Origin: Typha latifolia
Lineage: Eukaryota; Streptophyta; Magnoliopsida; Poales; Typhaceae
Direction: 5' to 3'
Assembly: GCA_019914945.1 (NCBI GenBank)
Contig: CM034108.1
Span: 1,870,001-1,934,000, forward strand
DNA: 64,000 nt
Below are positions 35,401-48,629 of the stretch, in pieces. The notes under the pieces were generated by a model. It ran no database searches. It was not told the origin of the DNA and saw nothing but the letters and a program-made list of their open reading frames with translations. The position numbers were made by a program, and so were the translations under genes. Every line of letters begins with the position of its first letter. Position 1 is the first letter of the stretch.

Positions 35401-35818
35401 CCCCGGCGGTCTCGACCAGAACTCTGGTGACCCTATTCTCTCCGGTCATATCCCTTTCCAAGTCTTCGCCTTCTCCGCCCTCGTCGCCCTCTGCTTCTCC
35501 GTGACCTCCCTCATCATGTTCCTCACCATCCTCACGTCACGCTATCAAGAACAAGACTTCGACAGGAGCCTCCCTACAAAGCTGATATTTGGGCTCACGT
35601 CCCTCTTCACCTCCATCGCCGCCATGCTCGTCTCCTTCTGCGCCGGGGACTTCTTCATTGTAGAGAAGAAGCTCAAGTACGCGGCGTTCGCAATCTACGG
35701 GGTGATGTGCTTGCCGGTGTCCTTCTTTGCAATTGCGCAGTTCCCACTCTATGTTGATCTCATCACTGCTACCATCGCCATCCTGCCAGAGAGGACTCAA
35801 AAAATGCGGACATTTTGA
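29412..35818 (+). CDS. Ankyrin-PGG membrane protein with N-terminal 24-residue helix-pair array, gene D
   Basis: Probable exons: 29412-31455, 31763-31912, 32001-32165, 32322-32414, 32498-32560, 32773-32883, 33013-33222, 33675-33779, 34445-34755 and 35207-35818; 1287 residues, all splice sites GT-AG and all in frame, so this is the cleanest member. Residues about 15-535 are the array of 22 units. Then come ankyrin repeats ([42 protein letters not shown]), linker exons including a hydrophobic one ([17 protein letters not shown]) and a basic one ([12 protein letters not shown]), a second ankyrin patch ([20 protein letters not shown]) and from residue about 1085 the PGG domain with four hydrophobic segments. 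It probably sits in a membrane with a long solenoid in the cytosol. The cellular role is unknown; ACD6/ITN1-type signalling is only a family-level guess. Confidence 0.88.
29456..31020 (+). repeat. 72-bp (24-residue) helix-pair array of gene D
   Basis: Twenty-two units by eye, the most regular array of the three. Units 4-15 are all exactly 24 residues with no gap. Consensus: [11 protein letters not shown], then [13 protein letters not shown]. Deviations: unit 3 lacks three residues including the tryptophan, unit 16 is 25 long, unit 18 is shifted (SAWEEIM), and unit 20 is 23. The last unit runs on into [20 protein letters not shown], the normal entry to the first ankyrin repeat. Confidence 0.88.
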
Positions 35819-37600
35819 CGAACATATGGTGGGCGGCGTGTTTGTGCTTACATTTATTTGGTATGCTTTTAAGTTAATTTCTTAGACGTAATTGAGTGTC
35901 ACAAAATAATTAATTACGTTGTTGTCGTGGTCGTCGTTGTCGTTTGCCAAATGTTCTTAAGACTGGTTAGATGTGATTAAGTTGTATGAATAATAGTACG
36001 CTACCTGAGAACGTATTAAATTAACGGGTAAATTTAAACTCTCTCTAAATCTTTCATTTGTATCACTTTTTTTATTTATAATTTAGATTGATATTAAACA
36101 ATTAATTTTTCATCCGTACTAGAAAGCATAAAAATATTAGAATTGTCCTTAGTATTCCATTAAATTTACTCATCATATTCTATTTTTCAAATTTAAAGCA
36201 AAATACACCTCTAACCTCTTTTATTTTCTCCTATCTAAAATTATAAACCATCATAATATACTTCGTTTTAAATATATAACTATAAAATAAAAAAATTCAA
36301 TCATCTTAAAAAAAAATATGGCAGAAGATTCATATTTACTTGAATATTGAAATTATTGATATCATAAGGATATTACAATAATTTATGTTTTCTCTATTAA
36401 GTTTTAATAGAAAAGAAGAAAATTTTAGTGAATTTTCAAATAACACTCAATATTTTCATTATTAATACATTTTTTTTTTCTTTTTGAAGATTTTGTAACC
36501 AAACCGTCTTTGTTTTCTATAATTTTCTATATATGCACGCCGTAATACACGGGATATGTATGTTATATGAAAAATACAAGGGATGAATTCAAAATAATAG
36601 TAAAAGAGCAAGGTGCAAATCTCATTCCTTCCTTTCGAGCAAACAGAGCGCAAGACGATCGGCGAATATGGTGAAGTTGGGGGTATGTATGCTTCGGTTC
36701 ATCCTCGTATTCCTTTGATTCCTGATACCAAGTGTTGTAGGTTTCCGTTTCAGAGCTCTTAATTTGGAACCCAGCGAGGTTGTCCTCCTTTGCCCTTTGC
36801 TTACGTGCTGTATCTAACCCGAGAGTTTTGATCGAAATCTGAGTTGGGTTTTGATTGGTTTCCTTTGTAAAAGATCTTGGTCGGATCCTAAGAGGAGGAT
36901 ATACTAATCGGTTGAGTCTTGATCGAAAGGAACATTTCCTCTAAGTTTGGCAAAGGGCTCCAGCTTGCGCTGCTTCTTGTTTGCAAGTGCTCTTGCATGA
37001 ACTTCCCAAGAGTATAACTGATGAACAAGTAGCTAGTCAAAATCTTCTCAAATGCTGATAAGCAGATGCAGTTGATCTTGGTTGGTCGTGCCTCATTTTC
37101 ATTATACTTGTTTCCTGAGCGAAGTTGCCAGGAATATTAATCTTAGAAGTCGGCAACAAACACTAGACAGAAACAACCAGCCTTTCATCAACTGGGATGT
37201 ATTAGGCTTTTGAGAAAGGAGTACAGTACTGAAGCTGAGAGCCAATTTGATGTGGCTTTCTCTGCGAGGAAAACTAGAGGGAGGTCTTTCAGATGATTAT
37301 TGGGAAAGGGAGGGGGTGATTTTGATAAAGCTAAAATAAGTAGGGGTTGAATTGTCGAAATAGAAATTTCCTAGATTATATTATTCAGTGATAATTTATA
37401 CTTAGAGCTCCTTTTAACTATTTCTAATTTTCATATAGACCCTTTTTTTTGTTATGTATTGACTTGACTCTCTTAGCTCTGTTATCCATTAGATTTAATT
37501 TTAGGCTCTTTAGAGATTATTTTATCCGTATTATGGAGGAAAGAAGGTTAATGTTTTAAAAAAATTGACAGTGGAAATAAGCAATAGTACAGGGTTTTAA
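35819..37600 (+). repeat. Segment duplicated downstream of genes D and E, copy 1
   Basis: Near-identical to 49990-51850, so the duplication includes the last exon of gene D, its 3' flank and about 1.5 kb beyond. The inner part (36640-37330) has GC content and features of a former gene 5' end (ATGGTGAAGTTGGG followed by GTATGT, then exon-like sequence) but no long reading frame in either copy; I do not recognise it. Relative to copy 2 it lacks about 110 bp after AAGGTGCA near 36615. Confidence 0.75.
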
Positions 37601-37659
37601 GTTAGAATATCGACAAAATTAAGTATACCAACAATTGCTTAAGATAAGCAAAAAAAAAA

Positions 37660-38816
37660 AATCAATACGGAGAGATAGCAATGGGGTAGCGCTCTACACT
37701 TAGCTACAAAGTTCAACAAAATATATATTTGGAGTATCCATGGAGAAACTCTTGAGATGCAATATGAAATTAAATGGTACAAAGTACATACATAGTGCCT
37801 CTTCCTCTAGTATTTATTTTAGTTTACTTTTTTTATTTCACCTTATCTATTTCAAAATAAAAATTCTATTAAAATAAGAGATAATTATCCGGACTCATCG
37901 GACTCTTTTAACTTTGTAAAACAAAATGCCTTTTACAAAGAAAGAAAATAAAAATAAAAATAATATGATATTTGATATGTTTTTATAAACAAAATAAAAA
38001 TAAATAAAATGGTATGTATGAAAATGAGCAATAATTTAGGAGTCAGGGTGTAACTAAGATACAAAGGTGCCCGGCGTGTCTTCCAAATATTTTGTTAGGA
38101 ACACATTGGGGTAAATTAAAAAGTATTAACGTTAGAGTTAAACTGTAATAAACATATATATATTAGGCTGTGAAATTAAAAATATGATCTTTTAAAACCG
38201 CAGCACGTGAAGCACTCCATGGAAATTGAACTCCTCGCCATCCACAACAATAAAGGGAAAACGGCGGAAGAGCTTTTCACCGAGACGCACGAGCGCCTCG
38301 TCGGGAACGCCGGCAAGTGGTTGGTCAAGACGTCGGAGTCGTGATCCGTCGTCGCCGTTCTGATCGCGGGCGTCGCCTCCGCCTCCACCGTCCCGGGCGG
38401 TCTTGACCAGTCCTCCGGCGACCCCATCTTCTCCTGTCATATCCTCTTTCAAGTCTACGCCTTCTCCGCCCTCGTTGCCCTCTGCTTCTCCGTGATGTCT
38501 CTCATCGTATTCCTCACCATCCTCATGTCCCGCTACCGAGAAAAAGACTTTGAATGGAGCCTCCCTGTGAAGCTGATATTGGGGCTCGCGTTCCTTTTCG
38601 CCTCCATCGCCACCATGCTCATCTCCTTCTGCGCCGGGGACTTCTTCATTTTGGAGAAGAATCTCAAGTACGTGGCAATCACAATTTACGGGGTGATGTG
38701 CTTACCGGTGTCCTACTTTGCAATTGCGCAATTCCCACTCTTCGTCGATGTCATTCGGACTACCTTCGGCAGCGAGCTAAGAGGACTCAAAAGATGGAGA
38801 TGTTTTAACAAACACA
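37660..38816 (+). pseudogene. Ankyrin-PGG pseudogene: remnants of the last two exons
   Basis: At 37675-37790 the end of the 311-nt ankyrin exon is recognisable (NGVALHLATKFN-like, then the WSIHGETLEMQYEIKWYK region and a GTACATAC donor). The last exon follows from about 38204 with HVKHSMEIELLAIHNNKGK. It has an in-frame TGA at 38341 inside the SES-SVVA segment, a loss of residues before VPGG (ASASTVPGG), and a frame change near 38765 that takes the normal LPERTQKM ending out of frame. The conserved 3' flank follows. There is no promoter or 5' exon. A dead partial copy, closest to the D/E type. Confidence 0.85.
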
Positions 38817-38869
38817 TGGTGCGTGGCGTACTCGTGCGTCCGTTAATTTGGTGTGCTTTTAATTAATTT

Positions 38870-40580
38870 AATTATTAGACGTAATTGTGTGTCTCCGAAT
38901 AATTAATTACGTTGGTTTTTAAAAAAAATTATTACTGTTGCTTAGTATGTCTTAAATTAATTCTACATGACTGGAGTAAACTATAAATTGAAAAGTTTCA
39001 AGCACATGCATTTGTGGAATAGGAATAAGTTTATTTTAGAATAAGTTCCTAAAACTAGTCTAGGATACTAATTAAATAAGAACTTAACTTATTTTGGTAT
39101 AGTAAGTTTATTATTTTTTCTCATCTTATTTTATACTAATTTTAAAAATAATTAATAATATTTATAATTATTATTTTACTCTTAAATTAGATAATATTTA
39201 ATTACACATCACTTCAACTATAGTTAAGATTCTTTTTCTATTATTTCTTCTTTTAACTATTGATTATCTTAACTACATATGTTTCTCTCTCATAGTCTAT
39301 TTTTTTTTTTCTTCTATGTATAATTATTTTATATAGAGTATGAGTTTATAACCCTCTTAATTATTTAACACCCTAGCTGCAAGACCAAAGCAATTTCCAT
39401 TAGTTGTTAAATTTTTTTTAACACTTTAAACCTCTCCATTATCTAATATTTTCTAATCTTTGACTGTGACCACTTAGATAGAAAAATATTATATAACCAT
39501 ATTTTATGTGCCTTTGCCTTCTATTTTTTCCCCCTCTAAATAAAACAAATAGCCTCCCAGCACCTAAAATTTTACCAACTAATTGAATGAGATTTTACCA
39601 AAAAATTATTTAATTGAAAGTAGTAAAAAAAAATCATAAATAAATAAATAAGGGACTTATATAAAAATAAATAATAATTAAGTGAGTCTAGCTAGGTATA
39701 TGAAATTATTCATAAATTTTTATTTTTTCCTAATAAAGTATGACTCGGTAGTATATATACTGTTTGAAGAAAATGCTCACATTCTATCTGCTCAACTATC
39801 CAAAATATTATGAGCAGTACAAGTTATTGACTTATTATATTTTTAATAGTGGTTTAATCTTAAATTATTTATCAAAAGAATCCACCGATGCCTGCACTAT
39901 TGAATTCTTAACTTATTTGAATTTAGTAACTAATATAATTTATAAACAGAGAGTTCCGAAGGAAAGAGCAATGGAGAGTATGATCATCGTGGCATATACA
40001 GGGATGAGAAAAGGCAGAAGAAAAAGGGCTCTTCTTCTTAGAGATGCTGTATGTGAATTTTCTGAATAGTATGATTGATTGTTAAAAAGTGAGAAAAGTA
40101 AGCTGATCTTAAAAATTAAAACTAATTCTTAAAAATGTTATTACTTCATAATAAAATAAAATATTGCTTTCTAATGATTGATTAGAACAAAGAGTGTCAG
40201 GTTAGATCTATATTTTTCTTACTAGTTAAAAAAAATATATTATATGCATATTAGAATTTTAAAACAAAAATAATAGAATTTGTTTACATCTATACCTCCA
40301 ATGTATATTTATATTTGTGCGTATATTTTTCAAAAGTAATTTTGCCCTTTTAAAATCAAATTGTTGAAATTTTAATAGTCACCAAAAGCTCAAGAGATAT
40401 TAAGAATAATATTGAAAAAAAAATAGGCATACAAAAATTAAGGGGCTCTACTAGAGATAAACATAAATATTAATTTATAATTATATATACGCAAATAAGA
40501 GATTTACCGAAGAGTATAGATATAGGAAAAAAATGGCCGTTTTAAAGGTCAAAGTTCTAATAGAGATATAGACGTTTCTA
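38870..40580. other. Spacer with an intron-exon relic of the ankyrin-PGG family
   Basis: From about 39530 to 40050 the sequence follows the intron and exon before the 311-nt exon in genes A and C: a TATACTGTTTGAAGAA segment, AAAAGAATCCACCGATGCCT, then AAACAG and an exon-like piece (ESSEGKSNGEYDHRGI-like, 39950-40045). It has no neighbouring exons and ends in stops. The rest is AT-rich with no gene seen. Confidence 0.6.
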
Positions 40581-40581
40581 G

Positions 40582-40890
40582 AGAGATCGAGTGAGAGGAT
40601 CACTAAACCATGCATCCACTTTGATTTTCTTATGGGAATCTTAATCTTAACCTAAACCTAAACCACAAGTAACATAGTTTTCTCTGCCTCTCTTTTACTT
40701 TACTAAAGATGAAAGTAAAAGTAGGGAATATAATTAGTTGTTCGTCCTCGTCGCTTTCATTCTGTAGAATGTCTGTAAAAAACCCGTACGGAAGAATTAA
40801 TTCCTTAATTTTATTTTACTCTCTTACTCCTTTTCTCTTTGAATTTGCTTTTTGTTCTTTTGAGACGGGAGATTATAATAAAGAACTACA
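40582..40890 (+). repeat. Distal upstream block, copy 5 (gene E)
   Basis: Has GAGATCGAGTGAGAGGATC, CTAAACCATGCATCCACTTT, CCACAAGTAACATAGTTTTC, AAGTAGGGAATATAATTAG, TTGTTCGTCC and GTAGAATG. It is closest to copies 3 and 4 and lies about 1.16 kb before the start of gene E. Confidence 0.65.
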
Positions 40891-41534
40891 TATCTGTGTA
40901 AAACTAATTAAGATGCCTCTTCAATGCATCTTAGGAGGTTTAACTAGTCACTAATTTGCCACGTATATATAATTATGGTTTATGCATTTAACACCTTACT
41001 TTTTGCACATATTTATAGTTTACACTCTTTGTATTTCTAAAATTTACAAAGTCAGTTGTTAGATATATTAATTAAACATAACCAAATATCAGACAACTAG
41101 ATTAAGTTAACTAAACCTTAATAACATCACTAAAATACCTTCATCGAATCTAAACTCATCTTCTTAACAAGAATTTATTTTTTTTCTAATAAATAATAGA
41201 GGAGAAAAGAAGATTAAAATAGACAAATAGTGAGATATGGGGGTTAAGAGTGAAGTCTTGCTTTTCATGTATTATCTCTTTTTTCACTTCTCGACATGAA
41301 ATTTATTATCAATATATAGAAGAAGAAAATGACATAATCCACATTTTGGTAGACGAATACTGTCTTTTGGTATGCTACTATCTATATCTATTTGGACAGG
41401 TATTAAAAGTGTAAAAAAAAAATTGCAATATGTACGTATTAAAATATCGGGTGTAAACTATAATATGCATAAGCTCAGGGTGTTAAATGCAAATCTTCCT
41501 TATCCTCCAAAGTACGGTGTCCAAATAGTAGCAG

Positions 41535-41690
41535 TTAAAGACATAAGATGCGGCACGTGCGTAAAAGAAAAGGGAAAAAAAAGAAAAAATTTGAACAACT
41601 GAGCGGCGAAGGAAAAAAAAATTCCCTGTCCACGGTGGAGAAGATCGAATGACGTGTCTTTCTTTTATATATATATTTATATATAAATGA
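41535..41690 (+). promoter_or_regulatory. Proximal promoter of gene E with G-box and TATA region
   Basis: ACATAAGATGCGGCACGTGC contains the G-box at 41554-41559. A short purine tract, TGTCCACGGTGGAGAAGATC and a TATATATATATTTATATATA run (about 41666-41688) follow. It is almost identical to the gene C promoter from here to the ATG, apart from the shorter TA and A runs. Confidence 0.5.
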
Positions 41691-41765
41691 TACGCTCAGC
41701 TACGAGACCAAAAAGCCAACAATTATCCCTTCTCTCTCTCACTTATTACCACAAGAAAGTACTGG

Positions 41766-44700
41766 ATGGGCGAACCAACAACAACGGATGTAGTTCTCCT
41801 ACCTGAAGAGAGCTGGAAGTTATTCGAATTATTCGGACAGACCGAATGGGACAAAATCATCCAATTCTATCCAAAGGAAACGATGCGTCAGTTATTCAAA
41901 TTAGTGGAGTGCTACAAATGGGAGGAAGCTATCCAACTCTTCACTGAGAAGATGAGGCAACAATTATCCAACTTCGCAAAGCAGTGCAAATGGGAGGAAG
42001 TCCACACCCAAGTCACCTTCACGGAGGAAACGAAGCATGAATTATGCAAATTAGCTGAGCAGAGCAAATGGGAGGAAGTTTTCCAAGTCTTCACCAAAGA
42101 AATGTCATTCGTATTAGTCATGCAAGGCAAATGGGAGGTAGTCATCCAATTCTTTACGGAAGAAATACAACAGCGATTATCTAAATTAATCGAGCAAGGC
42201 AAATGGAATGAATTCGCCAAGCTCTCGGAGGAGGAAATGAAGGAGCAATTATTCAAAGTAACCAAGCAGGGCAATTGGAATGTAGTCATTCTACTTTTCA
42301 CCGAGAAAATGAAGCAGCAATTGTTGGATTTAGCCATAGAGGGAAAATGGGAAGAAGTCATCCAACTCTTCACCGAGGGAATAAAGAAACAATTGTCCAT
42401 ACTAGTCACTGAAAGCAAATGGGAGGATGTCGCCCGAGTCTTCATGAAGGAAATAAAGCAGCAATTATCCAATTTAGTGGAGGAGGGCAAATGGGAGGAT
42501 GTCCTTCAACTCTTCACCAAGAAAATGATGACGCAATTACTCATATTAGTCATGCAGAGCGAGGTGGACAATTGGATCCGATATTCGACGGATGAAATAA
42601 AGAAGCAGTTATCTAGATTAGCCGAGAATGGCAAATGGGAGGAAGTCACCAAATTCATCACAGAGGAAAAGAAACAGGAGTTATCCACATTAGCCATGCA
42701 AGGCAAATGGGACAAAATTATCAAAACATTCATCGAGGAAAGGAAGCAGCAGTTATTCAAATTAACCATCCAAGGCAAATGGGAGGATGTTATCCAACTC
42801 TCCACGAAGGAAACAACAAGGCAGAAATTATTCAGATTAGTTAAGCAAGGCACACGGGAGGAAGTTATTCAAGTCCTCACAGGGGAAATGATGGAGGAGT
42901 TACCCGACGACATGCAGGACGGATTGGAGAAAGTTGCCCAATTCTTTACCGAGGAAACGAATAAACAATTGCTTAATTTAGCCATGCACGGCAAATGGGA
43001 GGAAGTCATCCAACTATCCATCCATAACCAACATTTTTTCAAATTACACATGAAGCGTATAGAGCTGGCGGCCGACCTACTAACCATCGCTGGAACGAAC
43101 AAGCAGTTGTTCGTATTATTAGCAACGCAAAGCAAATTGGAGGACGTCACCAAACCCTTAATGGAGGGAACGAGGAAGAAGTTGCTCAGATTGATCGCGC
43201 AAGAGAAATGGGACGAAGCCATCATCTTCATCGAGGATATGAAGTATTTTGAATACATCATGCATGACGACTTGAAGGAAGTCATCAAATTCTTCACGGA
43301 GGAGATAAGAAAGAAGTTGTTCGAATTAGCCATGCGTGGCCAATGGAAGGAGGTCATCCAATTATACGGAAGTTATCCCGAGGTACAAAGCAAGATACTG
43401 ACACATGCCGAGGACACGACGCTGCACGTCGCCATCTCGGCCGGCAAGGAGAGCACGGTGCTAAAGTTATTGAATGCGATGAGAAACGGGAAGAAGGAAT
43501 CGATCTTGAGCATGAAAAATAAAAGCGGCTCGACGCCGCTGCACTTGGCGGCGGCGCTCGACATGGACCTAGCATGCGTGGAGATGGCACGACTGCTACC
43601 GAACCTGGTGATGACAGCTCGCAACAAGAACGGAGAGACGCCACTCTTCACGGCTGTGCGACATGGGAAGAAAAAAACGTTCTTTGCGCTAGAGTGCTTG
43701 GTGCAGGGTCAGAGTCCGTCGCAAGACATGAAGAAGAGGATCCTCACACATTGTAGGAGAGAGAAGGATGGCAATAACATCCTCCATTATGCTATCTTAG
43801 GAGAATACTTTGGTACATTTCTTATTTTCTTTTTACTTTGCATTACTAATCAGAGTACTTATTTAAAAGAAATCCAATGATTATTTATATTTATTAATCT
43901 AATCATGATTAGAATTGAACTTAGATTAACAAAAGAACTATTTTTTGTCATTATATAAATTGTTTAAAATGGTCTGAAAGTGATCTAACATTACGAATAG
44001 CATGGTGAACAACATAACAATTTTTTCATGCTAAATAATTTATCAGTCTAACTTTAAAATAAAGTGTATTTTAGTGATGGTTAATAATAATATATTTGTT
44101 TGCAGACTTGGCTAATGAGATCGTTGACCTGTATCCCGAATTGATTAATTATATGAATGGAGATGGACTGACAGCTCTTCACTTTTTAGCCAGCAAACCT
44201 TTATGTTTCAAAAGCGGGACTCGCTTTGGCTTTTTTGACCAAGTTATCTATTCATGTTAAGTCTCTCTTCTAATTAATTAATCACGCAATTACATTATAT
44301 ATCCCCTCCCTTATAATTAATTACTTTCTCTCCGATTGTGCAGGTATCATCATTGGACCACTTAAGAGTGAATTTGCTGATTATAAGAAGTATGAATTTG
44401 ATAAACCACAATTTATCAAAATCACACCGGATGATCCCATATTGCCTAAAACTTTTGATACCTGCTACCACGTCTTTACTTTGCTAAAAGAGTCTTTTCA
44501 TAAAATTGGTAATCAGCATTCCATATTATATTAACTGCTTTTAATGATTTTTCACTTATATTCAAATTATCCTTAATTCAAAAAACTTCCTTAAGTTCCA
44601 TTTTTGAAATTGTAGTTTTAATATCTCTCTCACAAAATGATAAAAACCTTTTATTTTCTTTTGTTTAAGTATCACTATTAAGAGGAAATTTATTAGCATT

Positions 44701-45306
44701 TCTAACTGGATAGGAGGAATATGCGCTAAGAATGATGTAGAAGATTCCGCTAGTATATTATTCGAAATAAAATGTTTGTTATGTGAACATCTTATGGGAG
44801 TTTTTTTTTTGTCACTCCTTTTCTTTTTTATTTCAACAGAAGCAACTCTAAATAATTTAACTTATACTCCTCGTGCAAGTGATCAAGAATTCAAAATACT
44901 TCATTAAGTTCTATTTTTTATATTATAGTTTAAATATCTCTCTCACACACAAGGAAAAAAAACTTTTTTTTTTCTATTGTTTAGGTATCATTATGAGCAT
45001 TTCTAAGTGGATCCGAGGAAAATGTACTAAGGATGATGTAGAAGATCCCGCTGGTATATTATATGAAATAAATTGTTTGTTGTGGAACATCTTATAAGAG
45101 TTCTTTTGTCACTCCTTTTCTTTTTTATTTCAGGAGAAGCATCTTTAAATAATTTAACTTATACTCTTTGTGAAGGTGATCAAAAATCCTCTCAAGGTAA
45201 GTTAGATCTATTATATTGTTAATTTTATATTGAGCTATTTTAGTATCTTAATTGGTATTTCAGTAGTTGTGACACATAATACCTTCTGAAATTAAGATTA
45301 AGAGCT

Positions 45307-45379
<73 letters not shown>

Positions 45380-47802
45380 AATTCGAGTGAAGTATAAGCT
45401 TAGATGTCTTTCTTTCTATCTTTAAACTTCTAGCAAGTAAATAATTACATATACTATTACTTCATGCTGATCACTGTTTCATGTTTGAATTGTGTGCGTG
45501 AAATGAGAAAGAAAATGAAGAAACAGAGATGTTCCGATATCGAAAATTTCCAGAAATCTATGATGTGGGTATTGACTTATTCAAGGTGGTGATGAAGTTC
45601 CTATTAATTGTCATGGGAATAGGTAAGTAGATAATCTACAATGTGAATTCGTTTCATGCATTTATATATTTAGTTGTCACTAATGAAGCATAATTAATCA
45701 GTTACTCTGTTTTTGATATATTCTTGGAACAGAATGACTCAATATATTCAATCAAATATTATTTGTTTCTAATTTTGTGTCGTAGGATTATGGAGGACGA
45801 ATGCACTTTGGAAGAAGAAGCGAAAGAACAAATATGCATGTCAACTAATGGATAAATTGGTTAGAAGTAGTAAAGAATGGGAGTACGTGAAAGAGAGAGG
45901 TGGGATGGATCCTGAATCTACGAGACCTGGCACTGATTCGTCACCAGAGGTTGATCCAAGTACACTGCCAAACGTTGACTCCTTCACCAAATCTGGTATT
46001 GCCACAGACCTCCTTATTTATTTATTTATTTATTTATAAAGGTTATGCTTAAATTATAGAGTTAATTATAAACTATAGCTCATATTCACACATATCTCTT
46101 TAAATAATTTTGGGGATATTTTGATTCTCTCAATTATTTAATATCTTCTGACAGATCAACGACCGTAGACAAAAATAAAATAAAAATAACTATTTTGTGT
46201 GCCATGGCTTCGTTCTCTTTTTTGCCTTAAATGACAAAATATTTTATATAGTTGAAAGGAGGCTAAATGTCACAAATAAATACATATTTAATTATTTATT
46301 ATATTTTTGCCCACTGTAGTGTGGCTCGATATCGCATACATTGTTTATAAAATAAAAATACATATTCTTCTCACTCAACTATGTTTAATATTATATTAAT
46401 TTTATAATTCAAATTAATTGGAAGTTAATAATTAAAGAAATTAGAACTCAAATGTTACAATAATTTTAACAAATTTATATGGTATTTTTAATGGTTGATG
46501 GGCTGAATAAATTTAGAGGGCCACAAATGTCTAGGGAAATTTAAAAGCCTATGAAACACTAATATATATTCCATTTATTTATGGTAAAATAACAACAACA
46601 ATAATAATATAAAAGCTTTTCTTTCTCTTCCCTAGTTTTTCTTTTACTCTCTATATATTATATATTATTATGGTCGGATTGAAAGAGTGTGATTCTCACT
46701 AAAAAAAACAAAAAAGTAGAATGATTGTGCAAATCGGCAATATCAGAAAGAAGTTTTAAATTTTAAGATGCAAAAAAAATAAGCAAGTAATCTTACATGC
46801 CGAATTTTTTAAACTTTTATTTTGTTTATATCGAATAAGATTTTATTTTTAATTATTTAAATATAAAACTAGGTTTACGTTGTTACATAAATATTGGATG
46901 CTAAATTCGCATAATAAAACGTATGAAAATTTGTATATAACATATTTTATAACGTAATTATGATTCACACACTATAATTTTACTATTTATAAATTGAGCC
47001 TTATTATTTAGCGAATATGTGTAGAAAACACTCTAAATTAGATTTTAAGTACAATCGTGAGAATATTCTAAGTAAAAAGATATTTATTTCTAAAATAACT
47101 AAAATACTCTTAGTATGATTTAATTGGGGTATTTTCATAATTTTCTTAGTATAGTTAACTTAACTAAAAAATTTAGTTAAATTTGATTAACTAAATTAAT
47201 GGGAAGGTATTTTCTGCACATATTCGCTAAATTATAAGACTCAGTTTATAAATAATAAAAATATCGGGCGTAATATAAATTTTTCTAAAAACTAACAAAT
47301 ATTATATTTTTAACAGTACAAGAGCAAATTCTACGGATAATTTTATTCTTGGGCATGCAATATGATATTGGATTATAGTATAAGAGATAGATGAAAGTGT
47401 AATCTAAATTAGTTATCATAAGATTATGCCGACTATTGACTTCTGATTAGCTAACTCATTCGAATTTAATTATTAAAATAATTTGAAAACAGAGAGCTCG
47501 GGTGGAATGAGCAATAAGGGCACTCAGAGTAGCGAAGACAAGGATGAGCAAAAGCCGAAGGGAAACAAAGAGGCAGAGGCAGAGGCAGAGGCAGAGCAAC
47601 CAAAAAAACCAAACAAAGGTATCTTAGCTAACAAAAATAGCTTACTACCAGAATTATTTTTTTACAAACGTTCTGCAAGAAAGTGTAAATGTGGTGTCAT
47701 TTTGTGTAAAAAAAAAAAAAAAAAAGTTAATAAATTACCACATCATAATAATAATTATTAAGGACATTATAATTATTCTTCAAATCTTTTAACTCTTTTA
47801 GA

Positions 47803-47835
<33 letters not shown>

Positions 47836-48577
47836 TTTAAAAAATATCTAGAGAATGACTGTTAAAGTTAATAAATATATTTAAATAATGAAAGTACCTT
47901 TCTTTGTTGAAGTTTAGGGTGTAAAAGTATCATTCATACTTTCTCTTACATGAAAAAACATTGTATTATCCTATTAGACAGTTCTTAGACAATTTTAAAC
48001 AAATTCTGCAAAGCCAAAGTGGTACCTTTTAATCCGAGTTTACTTTTAATCATAATTAGTCAGTTTTAATCATAATTATTATATTTGAAATGTTTCTCCA
48101 TGGCAGTTATTTTAAAAATATTACTATTATTATTATTAAGAAAGTATGCTTTAAATAATAAGTTTCCATTTATTGATAAATTATTTTCACTTTCACTTTG
48201 CCTTTTAATGTGTAATATTATTTACTTAATTACTCGTGATACTCAACATGAGCAGCCACATCGTGCTTAGTAGCGGCAAAAAATGGAATAACAGAGATGG
48301 TGGAGAAGATTCTTGAAAACTTTTCCGTGGCAGTTTTGGATGAAGATGAGAATGAGAAAAATATTATATTACTTGCGGTAGAATATCGGCAAAGTCACAT
48401 ATATAAACTTATGCATGAGAGGAAGATAATGAAGGATAGTATATTTGGGAAGGTAGATAGAAAGGGGAATAGCGCTCTACATCTTGCTGCTAGTTTCAAT
48501 GAAAAGTTTCCTTGGAATATCTCAGGAAAAGCTCTCCAAATGCAATGGGAAATTAAATGGTATAAGGTACATGCATG

Positions 48578-48629
<52 letters not shown>

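Noticed and set aside
36640..36700. A small gene starting ATGGTGAAGTTGGG
   Set aside because: The reading frame closes almost at once, the duplicate near 50940 reads ATGATGAAGTGGGGG, and no downstream exon could be recognised.
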